The position numbers and the translations under genes were made by a program. Positions 48,269-58,090 of a DNA stretch of 64,000 nt are shown here, in pieces. Each line of letters starts with the position of its first letter. Position 1 is the first letter of the stretch. The stretch lies in NCBI RefSeq assembly GCF_023370115.1, contig NZ_CP097160.1, positions 434,001 to 498,000 of the forward strand, written 5' to 3'. The notes under the pieces were generated by a model. The model did no database searches. It was not told the DNA's origin and saw only the letters and a list, made by a program, of their open reading frames with translations. This DNA is from Gulosibacter sediminis. GTDB taxonomy: Bacteria > Actinomycetota > Actinomycetes > Actinomycetales > Microbacteriaceae.

Positions 48269-49342
<1,074 letters not shown>

Positions 49343-49363
49343 TCGCGAACAGCACCACCTTTC

Positions 49364-49399
49364 GGCAAGGCGCCACCCGTTCGCGGGTGGCGCCTTGCC
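49364..49399 (+). terminator. Terminator after ilvC
   Basis: A 16-bp perfect stem, GGCAAGGCGCCACCCG with its complement, closes on a TTCG tetraloop. There is no T-run, because the next base starts the TAGTAT element of the downstream gene. Confidence 0.75.
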
Positions 49400-49405
49400 T
49401 AGTAT
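49400..49405 (+). promoter_or_regulatory. Possible leaderless -10 of the ABC exporter gene
   Basis: TAGTAT fits TANNNT and lies 7 nt before the GTG start at 49413. No ribosome site is visible. It directly follows the ilvC terminator stem. Confidence 0.5.
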
Positions 49406-49412
49406 TGGCGAA

Positions 49413-51236
49413 GTGAAGAGTCTCGCGAAGCTGGTTACGTATACGAAGGAACTCAACCCGTACTACCTCGCGATCATTCTGCTCACGCTCGTCTCGGCGG
49501 GCGGCGCGCTCGTGACCCCGTTCATCATCGGCGCCGCGACCGACGAGATCGTCGCGATCGTCGGCGGCGAGCGCACGTTCGAGGCCGCGATCGCCGGCGT
49601 CGTTTGGCTCGCGGTCGCGTTTCTGGCGATCGAGCTCGTCGTCACCGGGGCCGATGCCGGCGGCGGCTACTTCGGCGACGTCATGAGCGCGAAGATGCGC
49701 TCGCTGCTCTCGACGCGCTACTACAACCAGCTGCTGCAGCTGCCGCAGCGCTACTTCGACGACGAGCTCACGGGCACGATCGTCTCGCGCCTCGACCGCA
49801 CGATCACCGAGGTGACGCGGTTCATGCAGTCGTTCGCGAACAACATGTTCTCGATGCTCATCACGACGGTCGCGGTGCTCGTCATCACCGCGTTCTATTC
49901 GTGGCCGATCGCGCTGCTGCTGTTCCTGCTGTTCCCGATCTACATGTGGCTCACCGCGCTCACGTCGAAGCGCTGGCAGCGCATCGAGCACGAGAAGAAC
50001 GCCCACGTTGACACCGCGCGCGGCCGCTTCAGCGAGGTCGTCGGCCAGCTGCCCGCCGTGCGCTCGTTCGCGCAGGAGCGGCGCGAGTGGAAGCTCTTTG
50101 TCGAGGAGTTCACGGCGACCGTGCGGCTCACGGGCTCGCAGTCGCGCCTGTGGCACGGCATGGATGCGCTGCGCCGCCTCGCCCTCAACCTCGCGTTCTT
50201 CGGCATCTACCTCATCCTGTTCATCCAGACCGCGCAGGGGCACTTCAGCCTCGGCGACATGGTGCTGCTAATTCAGCTCGTGAGCATGGCTCGCGCGCCC
50301 GTGTCGATGATGTCGTGGATGGTCGACGCGGCTCAGCACGCCGTGGCCGGCTCGCGCGACTACTTCAAGGTGATGGAGCTGCCGCAGGACGAGCGCGAGG
50401 GCCTCGAACTGCGTGACCCGGCCGCGATCGCCGAGAGCCGCGAAGGTCAGGCGACGGCGTTGCCCGTGCGCTTCGACGACGTGCGCTTCGCCTACGACGA
50501 GGAGACGCCCGTGCTGCGGGGTATCTCGTTCGACGTGCGTCGAGGCGAGCGCATCGCGTTCGTGAGCGGCTCGGGCGGTGGCAAGAGCACGATCGTCAGC
50601 CTGCTGCTCGGCTTCTACCGCGTGAACGCGGGCAGCATCGAGCTGTTCGGCGAAGATATCGCGCACCTGAAGATGCGCTCGCTGCGCGACCAGATCGGCG
50701 TCGTGTTCCAGGAGCCGTCGCTGTTCAGCGGTACGATCCGCGAGAACATCTCGTACGGTCGCCCCGATGCGAGCGAGGCCGAGATCGTCGACGCGGCCCG
50801 GCGCGCGAACGCCTGGGACTTCATCTCGGGGTTCCCGAAGGGCCTCGACGCCGTCATCGGCGAGCGAGGGCTGAAGCTCTCGGGCGGGCAGAAGCAGCGC
50901 ATCGCCGTGGCCCGAGCCATGCTCAAGGACGCCCCGGTGCTCATTCTCGACGAGGCGACGAGCGCGCTCGACACGAAGAGCGAGCGCGCCGTGCAGACGG
51001 GCCTGGATGCGCTCATGGCGGGGGACCGCACGAGCCTGATCATCGCCCACCGGCTCTCGACGATCCGCGACGTCGACCGCATCATCACGCTGCGCGACGG
51101 CCACATCGACGAAATCGGCTCACCGACCGAACTCGCCGCATCCGGCGGCATCTATGCCGAGCTGCTTGCATTGCAGCTCGAGGGCACCTCCGCGAGCCGC
51201 GAGCGGCTGCGGGAGGACTACGGCATCGACGGATAG
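49413..51236 (+). CDS. ABC transporter, fused permease and ATPase (exporter type)
   Basis: The 607-residue half-transporter has a six-segment membrane domain (ITLLTL... AIILLTLVSAGGALVTPFIIGA through FFGIYLILFIQTA). The nucleotide-binding domain has Walker A SGSGGGKST (about 384-392), Q-loop VVFQEPSLFSGTIRENISYG, signature LKLSGGQKQR, Walker B VLILDEATSALD and the H-loop IAHRL. The second Gly-rich loop reads GSGGGKS rather than the usual GSGAGKS, a mild change. It probably works as a homodimer exporting a lipid, drug or peptide. It lies between ilvC and leuB without an obvious link to them. Confidence 0.93.
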   Translation: MKSLAKLVTYTKELNPYYLAIILLTLVSAGGALVTPFIIGAATDEIVAIVGGERTFEAAIAGVVWLAVAFLAIELVVTGADAGGGYFGDVMSAKMRSLLSTRYYNQLLQLPQRYFDDELTGTIVSRLDRTITEVTRFMQSFANNMFSMLITTVAVLVITAFYSWPIALLLFLLFPIYMWLTALTSKRWQRIEHEKNAHVDTARGRFSEVVGQLPAVRSFAQERREWKLFVEEFTATVRLTGSQSRLWHGMDALRRLALNLAFFGIYLILFIQTAQGHFSLGDMVLLIQLVSMARAPVSMMSWMVDAAQHAVAGSRDYFKVMELPQDEREGLELRDPAAIAESREGQATALPVRFDDVRFAYDEETPVLRGISFDVRRGERIAFVSGSGGGKSTIVSLLLGFYRVNAGSIELFGEDIAHLKMRSLRDQIGVVFQEPSLFSGTIRENISYGRPDASEAEIVDAARRANAWDFISGFPKGLDAVIGERGLKLSGGQKQRIAVARAMLKDAPVLILDEATSALDTKSERAVQTGLDALMAGDRTSLIIAHRLSTIRDVDRIITLRDGHIDEIGSPTELAASGGIYAELLALQLEGTSASRERLREDYGIDG

Positions 51237-51278
51237 CGAGCGGTAAGCTGGGAGGACGTGAGTGAAAGGACACACCGG

Positions 51279-52328
51279 GTGGCACAGCAGCTAGATCTTG
51301 GGATCATTCAGGGCGACGGAATTGGCCCCGAGGTCATTACTGAGGCGCGGAAGGTACTGCGCGCGGCGCTGCCCGAGGGCGTGGAGCTGACCGAGACGGA
51401 ATACCCGCACGGCGCATCCCACTACCTCGCGACCGGTGAGGTGCTCAGCGACGAGTCACTCGACAAGCTCAAGGGCCACGACGCCTTGCTGCTCGGCGCC
51501 GTCGGCGGCGACCCGAACGACCCGAAGCTCGCGGGCGGCATTCTCGAGCGCGGCCTGCTGCTCAAGCTCCGCTTCGCGTTTGACCACTACATCAACCTGC
51601 GACCGTCGAAGCTCTGGCCGAGCGCGCGCAGCCCGCTCGCGACGCCCGGCGACATCGACTTCGTCGTCGTGCGTGAGGGCACCGAGGGCCTCTACACCGG
51701 CAACGGTGGCACGATGCGCACCGGCACCCCGCACGAGGTCGCAACCGAGACCTCGGTGAACACCGCGTACGGCGTCGAGCGCACCGTGCGTTACGCGTTC
51801 GAGCTTGCGAGGACGCGCCGCAACAAGCTCACGCTCGTGCACAAGAAGAACGTGCTCATCAACGCCGGCCTGCTCTGGAACCGCACCGTGAACGCGGTCG
51901 CGGCCGAGTACCCCGAGGTCGCCGTCGACTATCTGCACATCGACGCGGCTACAATTTTCTTGGTTACTGATCCCGCTCGCTTCGACGTGATCGTGACCGA
52001 CAACCTCTTTGGTGACATCATCACCGACCTTGCTGGCGCCGTTACCGGTGGTATCGGCCTGGCAGCCTCGGGCAACATCAACCCCGAGGGCGCGTTCCCG
52101 AGCATGTTCGAACCCGTTCATGGCTCGGCACCAGACATTGCAGGCACCGGCAAGGCGGACCCAACCGCGGCCATCCTCTCGGTTGCACTGCTGCTGCGCC
52201 ACTTTGGTCACGCCGATGCGGCCGACCGTGTCGAGGCGGCCTGCGAAGCCGACCTCGTCGCCCGTGACGGCGCGCCTCGCAGCACGAGCGAGATCGGCGA
52301 CGCCATCGTCGCGCAGCTCACGAACTAA
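51279..52328 (+). CDS. leuB: 3-isopropylmalate dehydrogenase
   Basis: Oxidatively decarboxylates 3-isopropylmalate in leucine synthesis, using NAD+ and a divalent metal. The approximately 349-residue protein has [52 protein letters not shown], the Lys of LVHKKNVL, and the metal-binding [37 protein letters not shown] follows. GTG 51279 is preferred, with AAAGGA 8 nt upstream. GTG 51258 is in frame but its GGGAGG site is only 2 nt away. TAAGCT at 51244-51249 is a -10 candidate. leuA, leuC and leuD are not in the window. Confidence 0.94.
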   Translation: MAQQLDLGIIQGDGIGPEVITEARKVLRAALPEGVELTETEYPHGASHYLATGEVLSDESLDKLKGHDALLLGAVGGDPNDPKLAGGILERGLLLKLRFAFDHYINLRPSKLWPSARSPLATPGDIDFVVVREGTEGLYTGNGGTMRTGTPHEVATETSVNTAYGVERTVRYAFELARTRRNKLTLVHKKNVLINAGLLWNRTVNAVAAEYPEVAVDYLHIDAATIFLVTDPARFDVIVTDNLFGDIITDLAGAVTGGIGLAASGNINPEGAFPSMFEPVHGSAPDIAGTGKADPTAAILSVALLLRHFGHADAADRVEAACEADLVARDGAPRSTSEIGDAIVAQLTN

Positions 52329-52347
52329 GTTTTTTGAGAGGACTCCC

Positions 52348-53445
52348 ATGTCGACCACGACCGAACTCGAATTCCGGATCGAGCGCAACAGCAGCGCGAA
52401 GTCGGATGCCGAGGTCGCCGAAATCCTGCAGAACCCGGGATTCGGGCACTACTTCACCGACCACATGGTGGTCATCGACTGGACCAAGGACGGCGGCTGG
52501 CAGGATGCCCGCGTCGTGCCTTACGGCCCCCTCATGCTCAACCCCGCCAGCGCGGTGCTCCACTACGCGCAGGAGATCTTTGAGGGGATGAAGGCCTACC
52601 GTCACGCCGACGGTACGGTGCACACCTTCCGACCCGACCGCAACGCCGCCCGCTTCGCGGGCTCGGCCCGTCGCCTCGCGCTGCCGGAGCTGCCCGAGGA
52701 ACTGTTCATCGAGTCGCTGCGCCAACTCGTCGAGATTGACCAGCGCTGGGTGCCCGAGTATGGCAAGGACCAGTCGCTCTACCTGCGCCCCTTCATGATC
52801 GCGAACGAGGATTTCCTCGGTGTGCGGGCCGCGGAGTCGGTCTCGTACTACGTCATCGCGTCGCCCGCGGGCTCGTACTTCCAAGACCCAACTCAGCCGG
52901 TGAGCATCTGGCTTGAGCGCGAGCTGTCGCGCGCGGGCAAGGGCGGCACGGGTGCGGCGAAGTGCGGCGGCAACTATGCCGCGAGCCTGCTGCCGCAGCA
53001 GACCGCGTATGCGAACGGTTGCGAGCAGGTGCTGTTCCTCGACGCGTTCGAGCAGAAGTACCTCGAGGAGCTCGGTGGTATGAACATCGTGCTCGCGTTC
53101 AAGGACGGCACCGTCGCGACCCCAGAGTCGGACTCGATTCTCGCGAGCGTCACGAACGAGGCGATCCTTGAGCTCGTCGCCGAGGCCGGCCACAAGGTCG
53201 AGCGCCGCCGCATCACGCTCGACGAGTGGCGCGAGGGCGCCGCGGCCGGCGAGATCACCGAGGCGTTTGCCGTCGGCACCGCCGCCGTGATCGCGCCGAT
53301 CGGCACGCTCAAGGCGACCGACTTCGTTATCGAGAACCCGCCGGTTACCCTCGACTCGCTCTCGATGCGCATCCGCGCGCAGCTCACCGGCATTCAGAAC
53401 GGTGAGGTGCCCGACACCCACGGCTGGCTGCACCAGCTCGTCTAG
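52348..53445 (+). CDS. ilvE: Branched-chain amino acid aminotransferase
   Basis: PLP enzyme that transfers the amino group from glutamate to the keto acids of valine, leucine and isoleucine. The 365-residue class IV aminotransferase has the family motifs LHYAQEIFEGMKAYRHADG, RLALPELPEELF, YLRPFMIANEDFLGVR and the PLP lysine Lys205 in GAAKCGGNYAASL. LEELGGMNIVLAF and GTAAVIAPIG follow. GAGAGGA precedes the ATG. It follows leuB by 19 nt and its stop shares CTAG with the convergent PucR gene. Confidence 0.96.
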   Translation: MSTTTELEFRIERNSSAKSDAEVAEILQNPGFGHYFTDHMVVIDWTKDGGWQDARVVPYGPLMLNPASAVLHYAQEIFEGMKAYRHADGTVHTFRPDRNAARFAGSARRLALPELPEELFIESLRQLVEIDQRWVPEYGKDQSLYLRPFMIANEDFLGVRAAESVSYYVIASPAGSYFQDPTQPVSIWLERELSRAGKGGTGAAKCGGNYAASLLPQQTAYANGCEQVLFLDAFEQKYLEELGGMNIVLAFKDGTVATPESDSILASVTNEAILELVAEAGHKVERRRITLDEWREGAAAGEITEAFAVGTAAVIAPIGTLKATDFVIENPPVTLDSLSMRIRAQLTGIQNGEVPDTHGWLHQLV

Positions 53446-54893
53446 CGACGGGCGCTCCGGCGCAGCAAGCGGGTCGCGGTGCGGGCGAGTGAGAACTGCA
53501 CGACGTCGGCCGTGACCCGCGGGTCGAGCCCCGAGACCTTGACGATCTGCTCGATGCGATAGCGCACCGTGTTGCGGTGCGTGCCGAGCGCGTCAGCCAC
53601 CTCGGCGACGCTGCCCGAATGGGCGAGCCAGGCGTCGAGGGTGTCGACGAGCGCCGTGCCGTGCTCGGCGTCGCTGCGCTCGAGCGGCCCGAGCACCTGC
53701 TGCGCGAGCTGCGCCAGCGGCGCCTCTTCGGCACTGAGGATGAGCGAGGCGAGCGAGAGTCGTTCGGCGTGACCGATCTCTTCGCCCTCGCCGAGCGACG
53801 CGAGGGCGTCGCGCGCCTCGTACCAGCTCCACCGCAGCGCCGGGCTGACGGGGTAAGCCCCGCCGACGCCGAGATGCACCGAGATGCCGGCCGCGCGGGC
53901 GGTCACGAGCAGCACCTCGGCCGCGATGTGCGGGTCGACGACGCGCTCGTCGAGCACGACGACGAGCGCGTCGTCGATGATCGCCGTCGCCGTCGCCTGC
54001 AGCGAGACGGGGATGCGCATCCCGCCGAGCTCCCCGCGCGAGCCGCGCTGCTGCTCGGCCACGACCATCCGGTAGTTGCGGCCGGGGCGCAGCCCGAGCT
54101 GCTCGAGGCGGGATGCGGTGGCCGCGTCGTCGAGGCGGTCGTCGCCGAGCTCGGCGAGCACCTGCCCGGCCTGCTCGCGCGCCGCGCGGACCCGTCGGGC
54201 CGCCTGCGCGAGGTAGAGGCCGACGAGCGATCGGGCGACGTTGACGAGGTCGTCGTCGCGCGGGCGCGTCGCGTGCAGCGTCGCCTGGCCCGAGTTGCCG
54301 AGGGCGATCGGCAGCGCATCCCAGCCGCTCGATGCGGGGTCGTCGACCTCAAGCGTGCCCGAGACGACCTCACCGTTGAGCGACACCGCGAAGTGGGCGC
54401 CGGTCTCTTTCTCGAGCCGCTCGAGCATGGCGTCGAGCCCGCCGTCGCTGAGCAGTAGCTCGACCAGGCGGTGGCGCTGCCGGTAGCGCGACTCGAGCTT
54501 CGCGACGCGCTCGCTCTCGTTGAGCTCGGCGACGCGACGGATTACCTCCGAGAACGCGACCTCGAAGGGCACCTCGAACACCGGCAGGCCCGCGCGCCTC
54601 GCGGACGCGAGCAGCGCATCCGGCAGCTCATCGTGGCTGATGCCAACGCCGAAGCCGATGCCCGCCGAGCCGGCCTTCGCGGCCGTCGAGACGAACTGCT
54701 CGAAATTGCCGGGAGTGCGCAGCCGCACCCCGGTGGTAAGAACAAGCTCGCCACCCGCGAGGTAGGGGGAGGGGTCGATGAGTTCGGTAACGACGGCCCA
54801 GTCGACGGGGCGGCGCAGCTGCGCGTCGTCGCCGAGGCGGGGCCGCAGCCCGAGCTCGGGGGTGCGCAGCAGACCGGCAATTGTCGTGACCAT
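53442..54893 (-). CDS. PucR-family transcriptional regulator
   Basis: The 483-residue regulator has an N-terminal PucR domain (MVTTIAGLLRTPELGLRPRLG, VVTELIDPSPYLAGGELVLTTG). A middle GGDEF-like/CdaR segment follows, and then a C-terminal PucR-type HTH (LVDTLDAWLAHSGSVAEVADALGTHRNTVRYRIEQI by parts). The family activates purine, amino-acid or amine catabolism, including GABA genes in some bacteria. It is divergent from gabT, which suggests control of gabT. The ATG has no ribosome site but TAGGCT lies exactly 6 nt upstream, which predicts a leaderless transcript. Confidence 0.9.
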   Translation of the reverse strand: MVTTIAGLLRTPELGLRPRLGDDAQLRRPVDWAVVTELIDPSPYLAGGELVLTTGVRLRTPGNFEQFVSTAAKAGSAGIGFGVGISHDELPDALLASARRAGLPVFEVPFEVAFSEVIRRVAELNESERVAKLESRYRQRHRLVELLLSDGGLDAMLERLEKETGAHFAVSLNGEVVSGTLEVDDPASSGWDALPIALGNSGQATLHATRPRDDDLVNVARSLVGLYLAQAARRVRAAREQAGQVLAELGDDRLDDAATASRLEQLGLRPGRNYRMVVAEQQRGSRGELGGMRIPVSLQATATAIIDDALVVVLDERVVDPHIAAEVLLVTARAAGISVHLGVGGAYPVSPALRWSWYEARDALASLGEGEEIGHAERLSLASLILSAEEAPLAQLAQQVLGPLERSDAEHGTALVDTLDAWLAHSGSVAEVADALGTHRNTVRYRIEQIVKVSGLDPRVTADVVQFSLARTATRLLRRSARR

Positions 54894-54899
54894 GGACCG

Positions 54900-54905
54900 A
54901 GCCTA
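54900..54905 (-). promoter_or_regulatory. -10 element for the leaderless PucR gene
   Basis: TAGGCT on the minus strand, followed by CGGTCC and then the ATG at 54893. The hexamer is identical to those before the FAH-family gene and the channel gene. Confidence 0.6.
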
Positions 54906-54972
54906 TTGCTCGTGCGCATGCACAACAAGCGAAATGAGTGTGGTGCAAGGCCACATCAAATCGCCGGGGCCA

Positions 54973-54986
54973 TCAGCGTACGCTGA
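54973..54986. promoter_or_regulatory. 14-bp palindrome upstream of gabT
   Basis: TCAGCGTACGCTGA is fully self-complementary and lies 50 nt before the gabT start, in the divergent PucR-gabT region. TGTGG...CCACA (54939-54955) is a second inverted repeat. Candidate operators for the PucR regulator. Confidence 0.45.
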
Positions 54987-55036
54987 CCTCAGTGGCGAAG
55001 AATTGCGTCCGTCAACAACGAAAGGAAGGCAGAGCA

Positions 55037-56368
55037 ATGGAGTTCCGTCTCGAACAGCAGCGAAAGATTGTCACCGAGATCCCCGGCCCCAAGTCGCAGG
55101 AGCTCGCGCAGGAGCGTGCCAAGTACGTGAGCGCGTCGATCGGCTCGGCTCTGCCCAGCTACATCGAGGACGCCGACGGTGTCGTACTTCGCGACGTCGA
55201 CGGCAACCAGTTCATCGACTTCGGCTCGGGCATCGGTGTGACCACGGTCGGTAACGCGAACCCGAAGGTCGTCAAGGCCGTGCAGGAGGCCGCCGCGAAT
55301 GCGCTGCACCTGCAGATCAACACCGCGCCCTACGGCAACTACATCGAGCTCTGCAAGCGCCTCACCGAGCTCACCCCCGGCAGCTTCGACAAGAAGGCCG
55401 CGCTGTTCAACTCGGGTGCCGAGGCACTCGAGAACGCCGTGAAGATCGCGCGCAAGTACACCGGCCGCAACGCCGTCGTCGTGTTCGACCACGCCTTCCA
55501 CGGCCGCACGAACCTCACCATGGCGATGACCGCGAAGAACATGCCGTACAAGGATGGCTTCGGCCCGTTCGCGAACGAGATCTACCGCGTGCCGCTGAGC
55601 TACCCCTTCCGCGACCCCGAGGGCATGACCGGTGAAGAGGCTGCGGCCCGCACCATCACCGCCATCGAGAAGCAGGTCGGCGCGAACAACGTCGCCGCGA
55701 TCGTCATCGAGCCGCTCGTCGGCGAAGGTGGCTTCCTCGTGCCCGCCGACGGCTTCCTCGAGTCGCTCGTGAAGTTCGCGAATGACAACGGCATCGTCTT
55801 CGTCGCCGACGAGGTGCAGGCCGGCATGGCCCGCACCGGGAAGTGGTTCTGCTCGGAGTGGAGCGGCATCGAGCCCGACCTCATCACCACCGCGAAGGGC
55901 CTCGCGGGCGGCATGCCGCTGTCGGCCGTCGTCGGTCGCGCCGAGATCATGGATGCTCCGCAGCCCGGCGGCATCGGTGGCACCTACTCGGGCAACCCGG
56001 TGGCGAATGCCTCGGCGCTCGCAACCCTCGACGCTTACGAAGAGCAGGGCCTGCTCGACGCCGCGCTGAAGATCGGCGAGGTGGCGAAGGAGATCCTCGA
56101 GCCGCTCGTCGACGAGATCGGCATCGTCGGTGAGGTGCGCGGTCGCGGCGCCATGCTCGCGATCGAGTTCGTCAAGGACGGCTCGAAGGAGCCGAACGCC
56201 GAGGTCGTTGGCAAGATCGTCAAGGCCGCGCTCGAGCAGGGGGTCCTGTTCCTCACGTGCGGTACCTTCGGCAACGTGATCCGCCTGCTGCCGCCCCTCG
56301 TCATGCCCGAGGAGACCCTCCGCGACGGCCTGAACGTGCTCGTCGAGGCTATCCGCGCGAACGCGTAA
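55037..56368 (+). CDS. gabT: 4-aminobutyrate aminotransferase
   Basis: PLP-dependent class III aminotransferase, probably moving the amino group of GABA to 2-oxoglutarate. The 443-residue protein has LFNSGAEALENAVKIARKYTGR, the FDHAFHGRTNLTMAMT motif, VIIEPLVGEGGF-like IVIEPLVGEGGFLVPADGF, VADEVQAGMARTGKWF and the PLP lysine Lys287 in TTAKGLAGGMPLSAV. Other omega-amino acids remain possible substrates. GAAAGGAAGG lies about 8 nt before the ATG. The matching semialdehyde dehydrogenase gabD is not in view. Its 3' end overlaps the convergent TetR gene by 20 nt. Confidence 0.93.
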   Translation: MEFRLEQQRKIVTEIPGPKSQELAQERAKYVSASIGSALPSYIEDADGVVLRDVDGNQFIDFGSGIGVTTVGNANPKVVKAVQEAAANALHLQINTAPYGNYIELCKRLTELTPGSFDKKAALFNSGAEALENAVKIARKYTGRNAVVVFDHAFHGRTNLTMAMTAKNMPYKDGFGPFANEIYRVPLSYPFRDPEGMTGEEAAARTITAIEKQVGANNVAAIVIEPLVGEGGFLVPADGFLESLVKFANDNGIVFVADEVQAGMARTGKWFCSEWSGIEPDLITTAKGLAGGMPLSAVVGRAEIMDAPQPGGIGGTYSGNPVANASALATLDAYEEQGLLDAALKIGEVAKEILEPLVDEIGIVGEVRGRGAMLAIEFVKDGSKEPNAEVVGKIVKAALEQGVLFLTCGTFGNVIRLLPPLVMPEETLRDGLNVLVEAIRANA

Positions 56369-57014
56369 CGACGTAGTGGTCGTATGACCAGCTGACGATG
56401 GCCTCGAAGCCGATATCGAACAGCTCGTCATTCACGTCATGTTGGCTGCGCGTCGGCTGCGCCTCAACCGCCTTCGAGAAGGTTGGGGCGTAGCCGGCGA
56501 GTTCGCCGACGTTGTAAATATCCTCCGGCGCGTGCTCGTTGATCGCGTTGCCGTAGATGAACGACTCGAGCGCCGTGATGAGCGGCACGACCGAGTCGAG
56601 CGGCCAACCGGCCGCCACGAGCACCTTCGTCACCTGCTCGTACATCGCCACGGTCTGGGGTGACTCGATCACCTCGGTGGTCGCGATCGCCGTGATGAGC
56701 TCGGAGTGGCGCGCCATGATGTCGCGGTAGCTGCGGGCCCAGACCTTGAGCGCCTCGCGCCACGGCTGCGTCTCGAATGCCGAGGTGTCGACCTCGCCCA
56801 TGATCGCGTCCTCGATCCAACGAAGGATCTCGAGCTTCGAATCGGCGTGGTTGTAGACCGCCGAGGGCGTGACGTTGAGTTGTGACGCGAGCTGCGTCAT
56901 CGTGAACGACTGCACGCCGTTCGTGGCAATGATCTTGCGGGCCGCCTCGGTGATGACCTCGCGGCCGAGGATGCGCGTGCGCGGCCGCCCTGCCGGGCGT
57001 CGATTGCCAACCAT
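56349..57014 (-). CDS. TetR-family transcriptional regulator
   Basis: The 221-residue repressor has a clear HTH: VITEAARKIIATNGVQSFTMTQLASQLNVTPSAVYNHADSKLEIL by parts (residues about 18-65), and a helical ligand domain. The ATG has AAGGAGG 5 nt upstream, which excludes longer readings. It is divergent from the universal stress gene and overlaps the end of gabT. A possible operator lies just upstream. It may control the Usp-permease genes. Confidence 0.88.
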   Translation of the reverse strand: MVGNRRPAGRPRTRILGREVITEAARKIIATNGVQSFTMTQLASQLNVTPSAVYNHADSKLEILRWIEDAIMGEVDTSAFETQPWREALKVWARSYRDIMARHSELITAIATTEVIESPQTVAMYEQVTKVLVAAGWPLDSVVPLITALESFIYGNAINEHAPEDIYNVGELAGYAPTFSKAVEAQPTRSQHDVNDELFDIGFEAIVSWSYDHYVVTRSRG

Positions 57015-57044
57015 TTCGACCTCCTTGGTGAATGTCTCCAGCGT

Positions 57045-57059
57045 AATCAATAAATGATT
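57045..57059. promoter_or_regulatory. AT-rich inverted repeat, candidate TetR operator
   Basis: AATCA-ATAAA-TGATT lies between the divergent TetR gene (start 57014) and the Usp gene (start 57139). It stands out as AT-rich in this genome, and it could also serve as promoter DNA. A -10-like TAGCAT lies at 57087-57092 for the Usp gene. Confidence 0.4.
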
Positions 57060-57138
57060 GTCATTCGTCAGTGTCGCCACTCGGGGTAGCATTGTCGGTG
57101 CGCAGAGTTGCGTGCGCGACACAGAGGAGTGGCAACGT

Positions 57139-58029
57139 ATGGCCGAAACGCAGGTATCCCGCGACCGATTCGTCGTTGGGTATATCGCGGATGCGCGCGG
57201 CTACGACGCCCTCGAGTTCGCGAGTTTTATGGCCGAGGGCATCGACGCCGAGGTGCGCATCGTCATGGTGCTGCCCGAGCCGAACGCCTTCGGCACCGCC
57301 AGCGTCGGTACGCCCGTGCCGAGCGACCACATCTACTCGCAGCAGCTGCGTGACTGGGCCGACGATGCCCTGCGGCGCGTGCCCGAGGGCATCCACGCGC
57401 AGGTCGACTTTCGCTTCAACGACTCGGCCGCCCACGGGCTGCTGGATGCGGCGGCCGAGCTCGACGCGAAGATGATCGTCATCGGCGCGCAGGCCGGGCC
57501 GCTGCTCGGCAAGTTCACGCTCGGCTCGGTTGCGAATGCGCTGCTGCACGCCTCGCCGGTGCCCGTTGGGCTCGCCCCGCGCCGCTTCAAGAACCCGGGC
57601 GGCGGCGTGCAACGCGTCACCGGCATTTACGGCACGCGTTCGGGCAGCGAGGTCGTGATCGGCCGCTCGGTCGTGCGGGCCGTGCGCCGCGACGTGCCGC
57701 TGCGGCTCGTGTCGCTCGTGCAGGTCGACCAGATCGCCCCGCGCGAGGTGCGCGAGATCACCGACGAGGCACGGCGCTTCGGCGGCGAGCAACTCGAGGC
57801 CGTCGCCTCCGGGCTGCTCGATTCGGGCCGCGCGACGATTGAGATCGCCGAGGGGCACCGCCTCGAGGATGCACTCGCGAAGATCGAGTGGCTCCCTGGC
57901 GACGTCGCCTACCTCGGGTCGAGCCGACTCGGCCGCGGGCTCAGCGTGTTCCTCGGCTCGCGCGCCCGGCGCATCCTCGATGCCCTCGAGGCGCCCGTCG
58001 TCGTGCTGCCGAGCGAGTTTCGCGACTGA
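57139..58029 (+). CDS. Tandem universal stress protein
   Basis: The 296-residue protein has two Usp domains. The first is RFVVGYIADARGYDALEFASFMAEG through IVIGAQAGPLLGKFTLGSVANALLHASPVPVGLAPR by parts. The second is VTGIYGTRSGSEVVIGRSVVRAV through YLGSSRLGRGLSVFLGSRARRILDALEAPVVVLP by parts. Each ends in the GS-x-A/R-xxI nucleotide-binding loop. GAGGAG lies 9 nt before the ATG. It precedes the APC permease by 61 nt; Usp-permease pairs are frequent in actinobacteria. Confidence 0.9.
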   Translation: MAETQVSRDRFVVGYIADARGYDALEFASFMAEGIDAEVRIVMVLPEPNAFGTASVGTPVPSDHIYSQQLRDWADDALRRVPEGIHAQVDFRFNDSAAHGLLDAAAELDAKMIVIGAQAGPLLGKFTLGSVANALLHASPVPVGLAPRRFKNPGGGVQRVTGIYGTRSGSEVVIGRSVVRAVRRDVPLRLVSLVQVDQIAPREVREITDEARRFGGEQLEAVASGLLDSGRATIEIAEGHRLEDALAKIEWLPGDVAYLGSSRLGRGLSVFLGSRARRILDALEAPVVVLPSEFRD

Positions 58030-58090
58030 GTCTTCACGCGCCTGAGCGGCGCATCCTATTGGTCTGAACTAAATCGATTAATGGAGCGGC

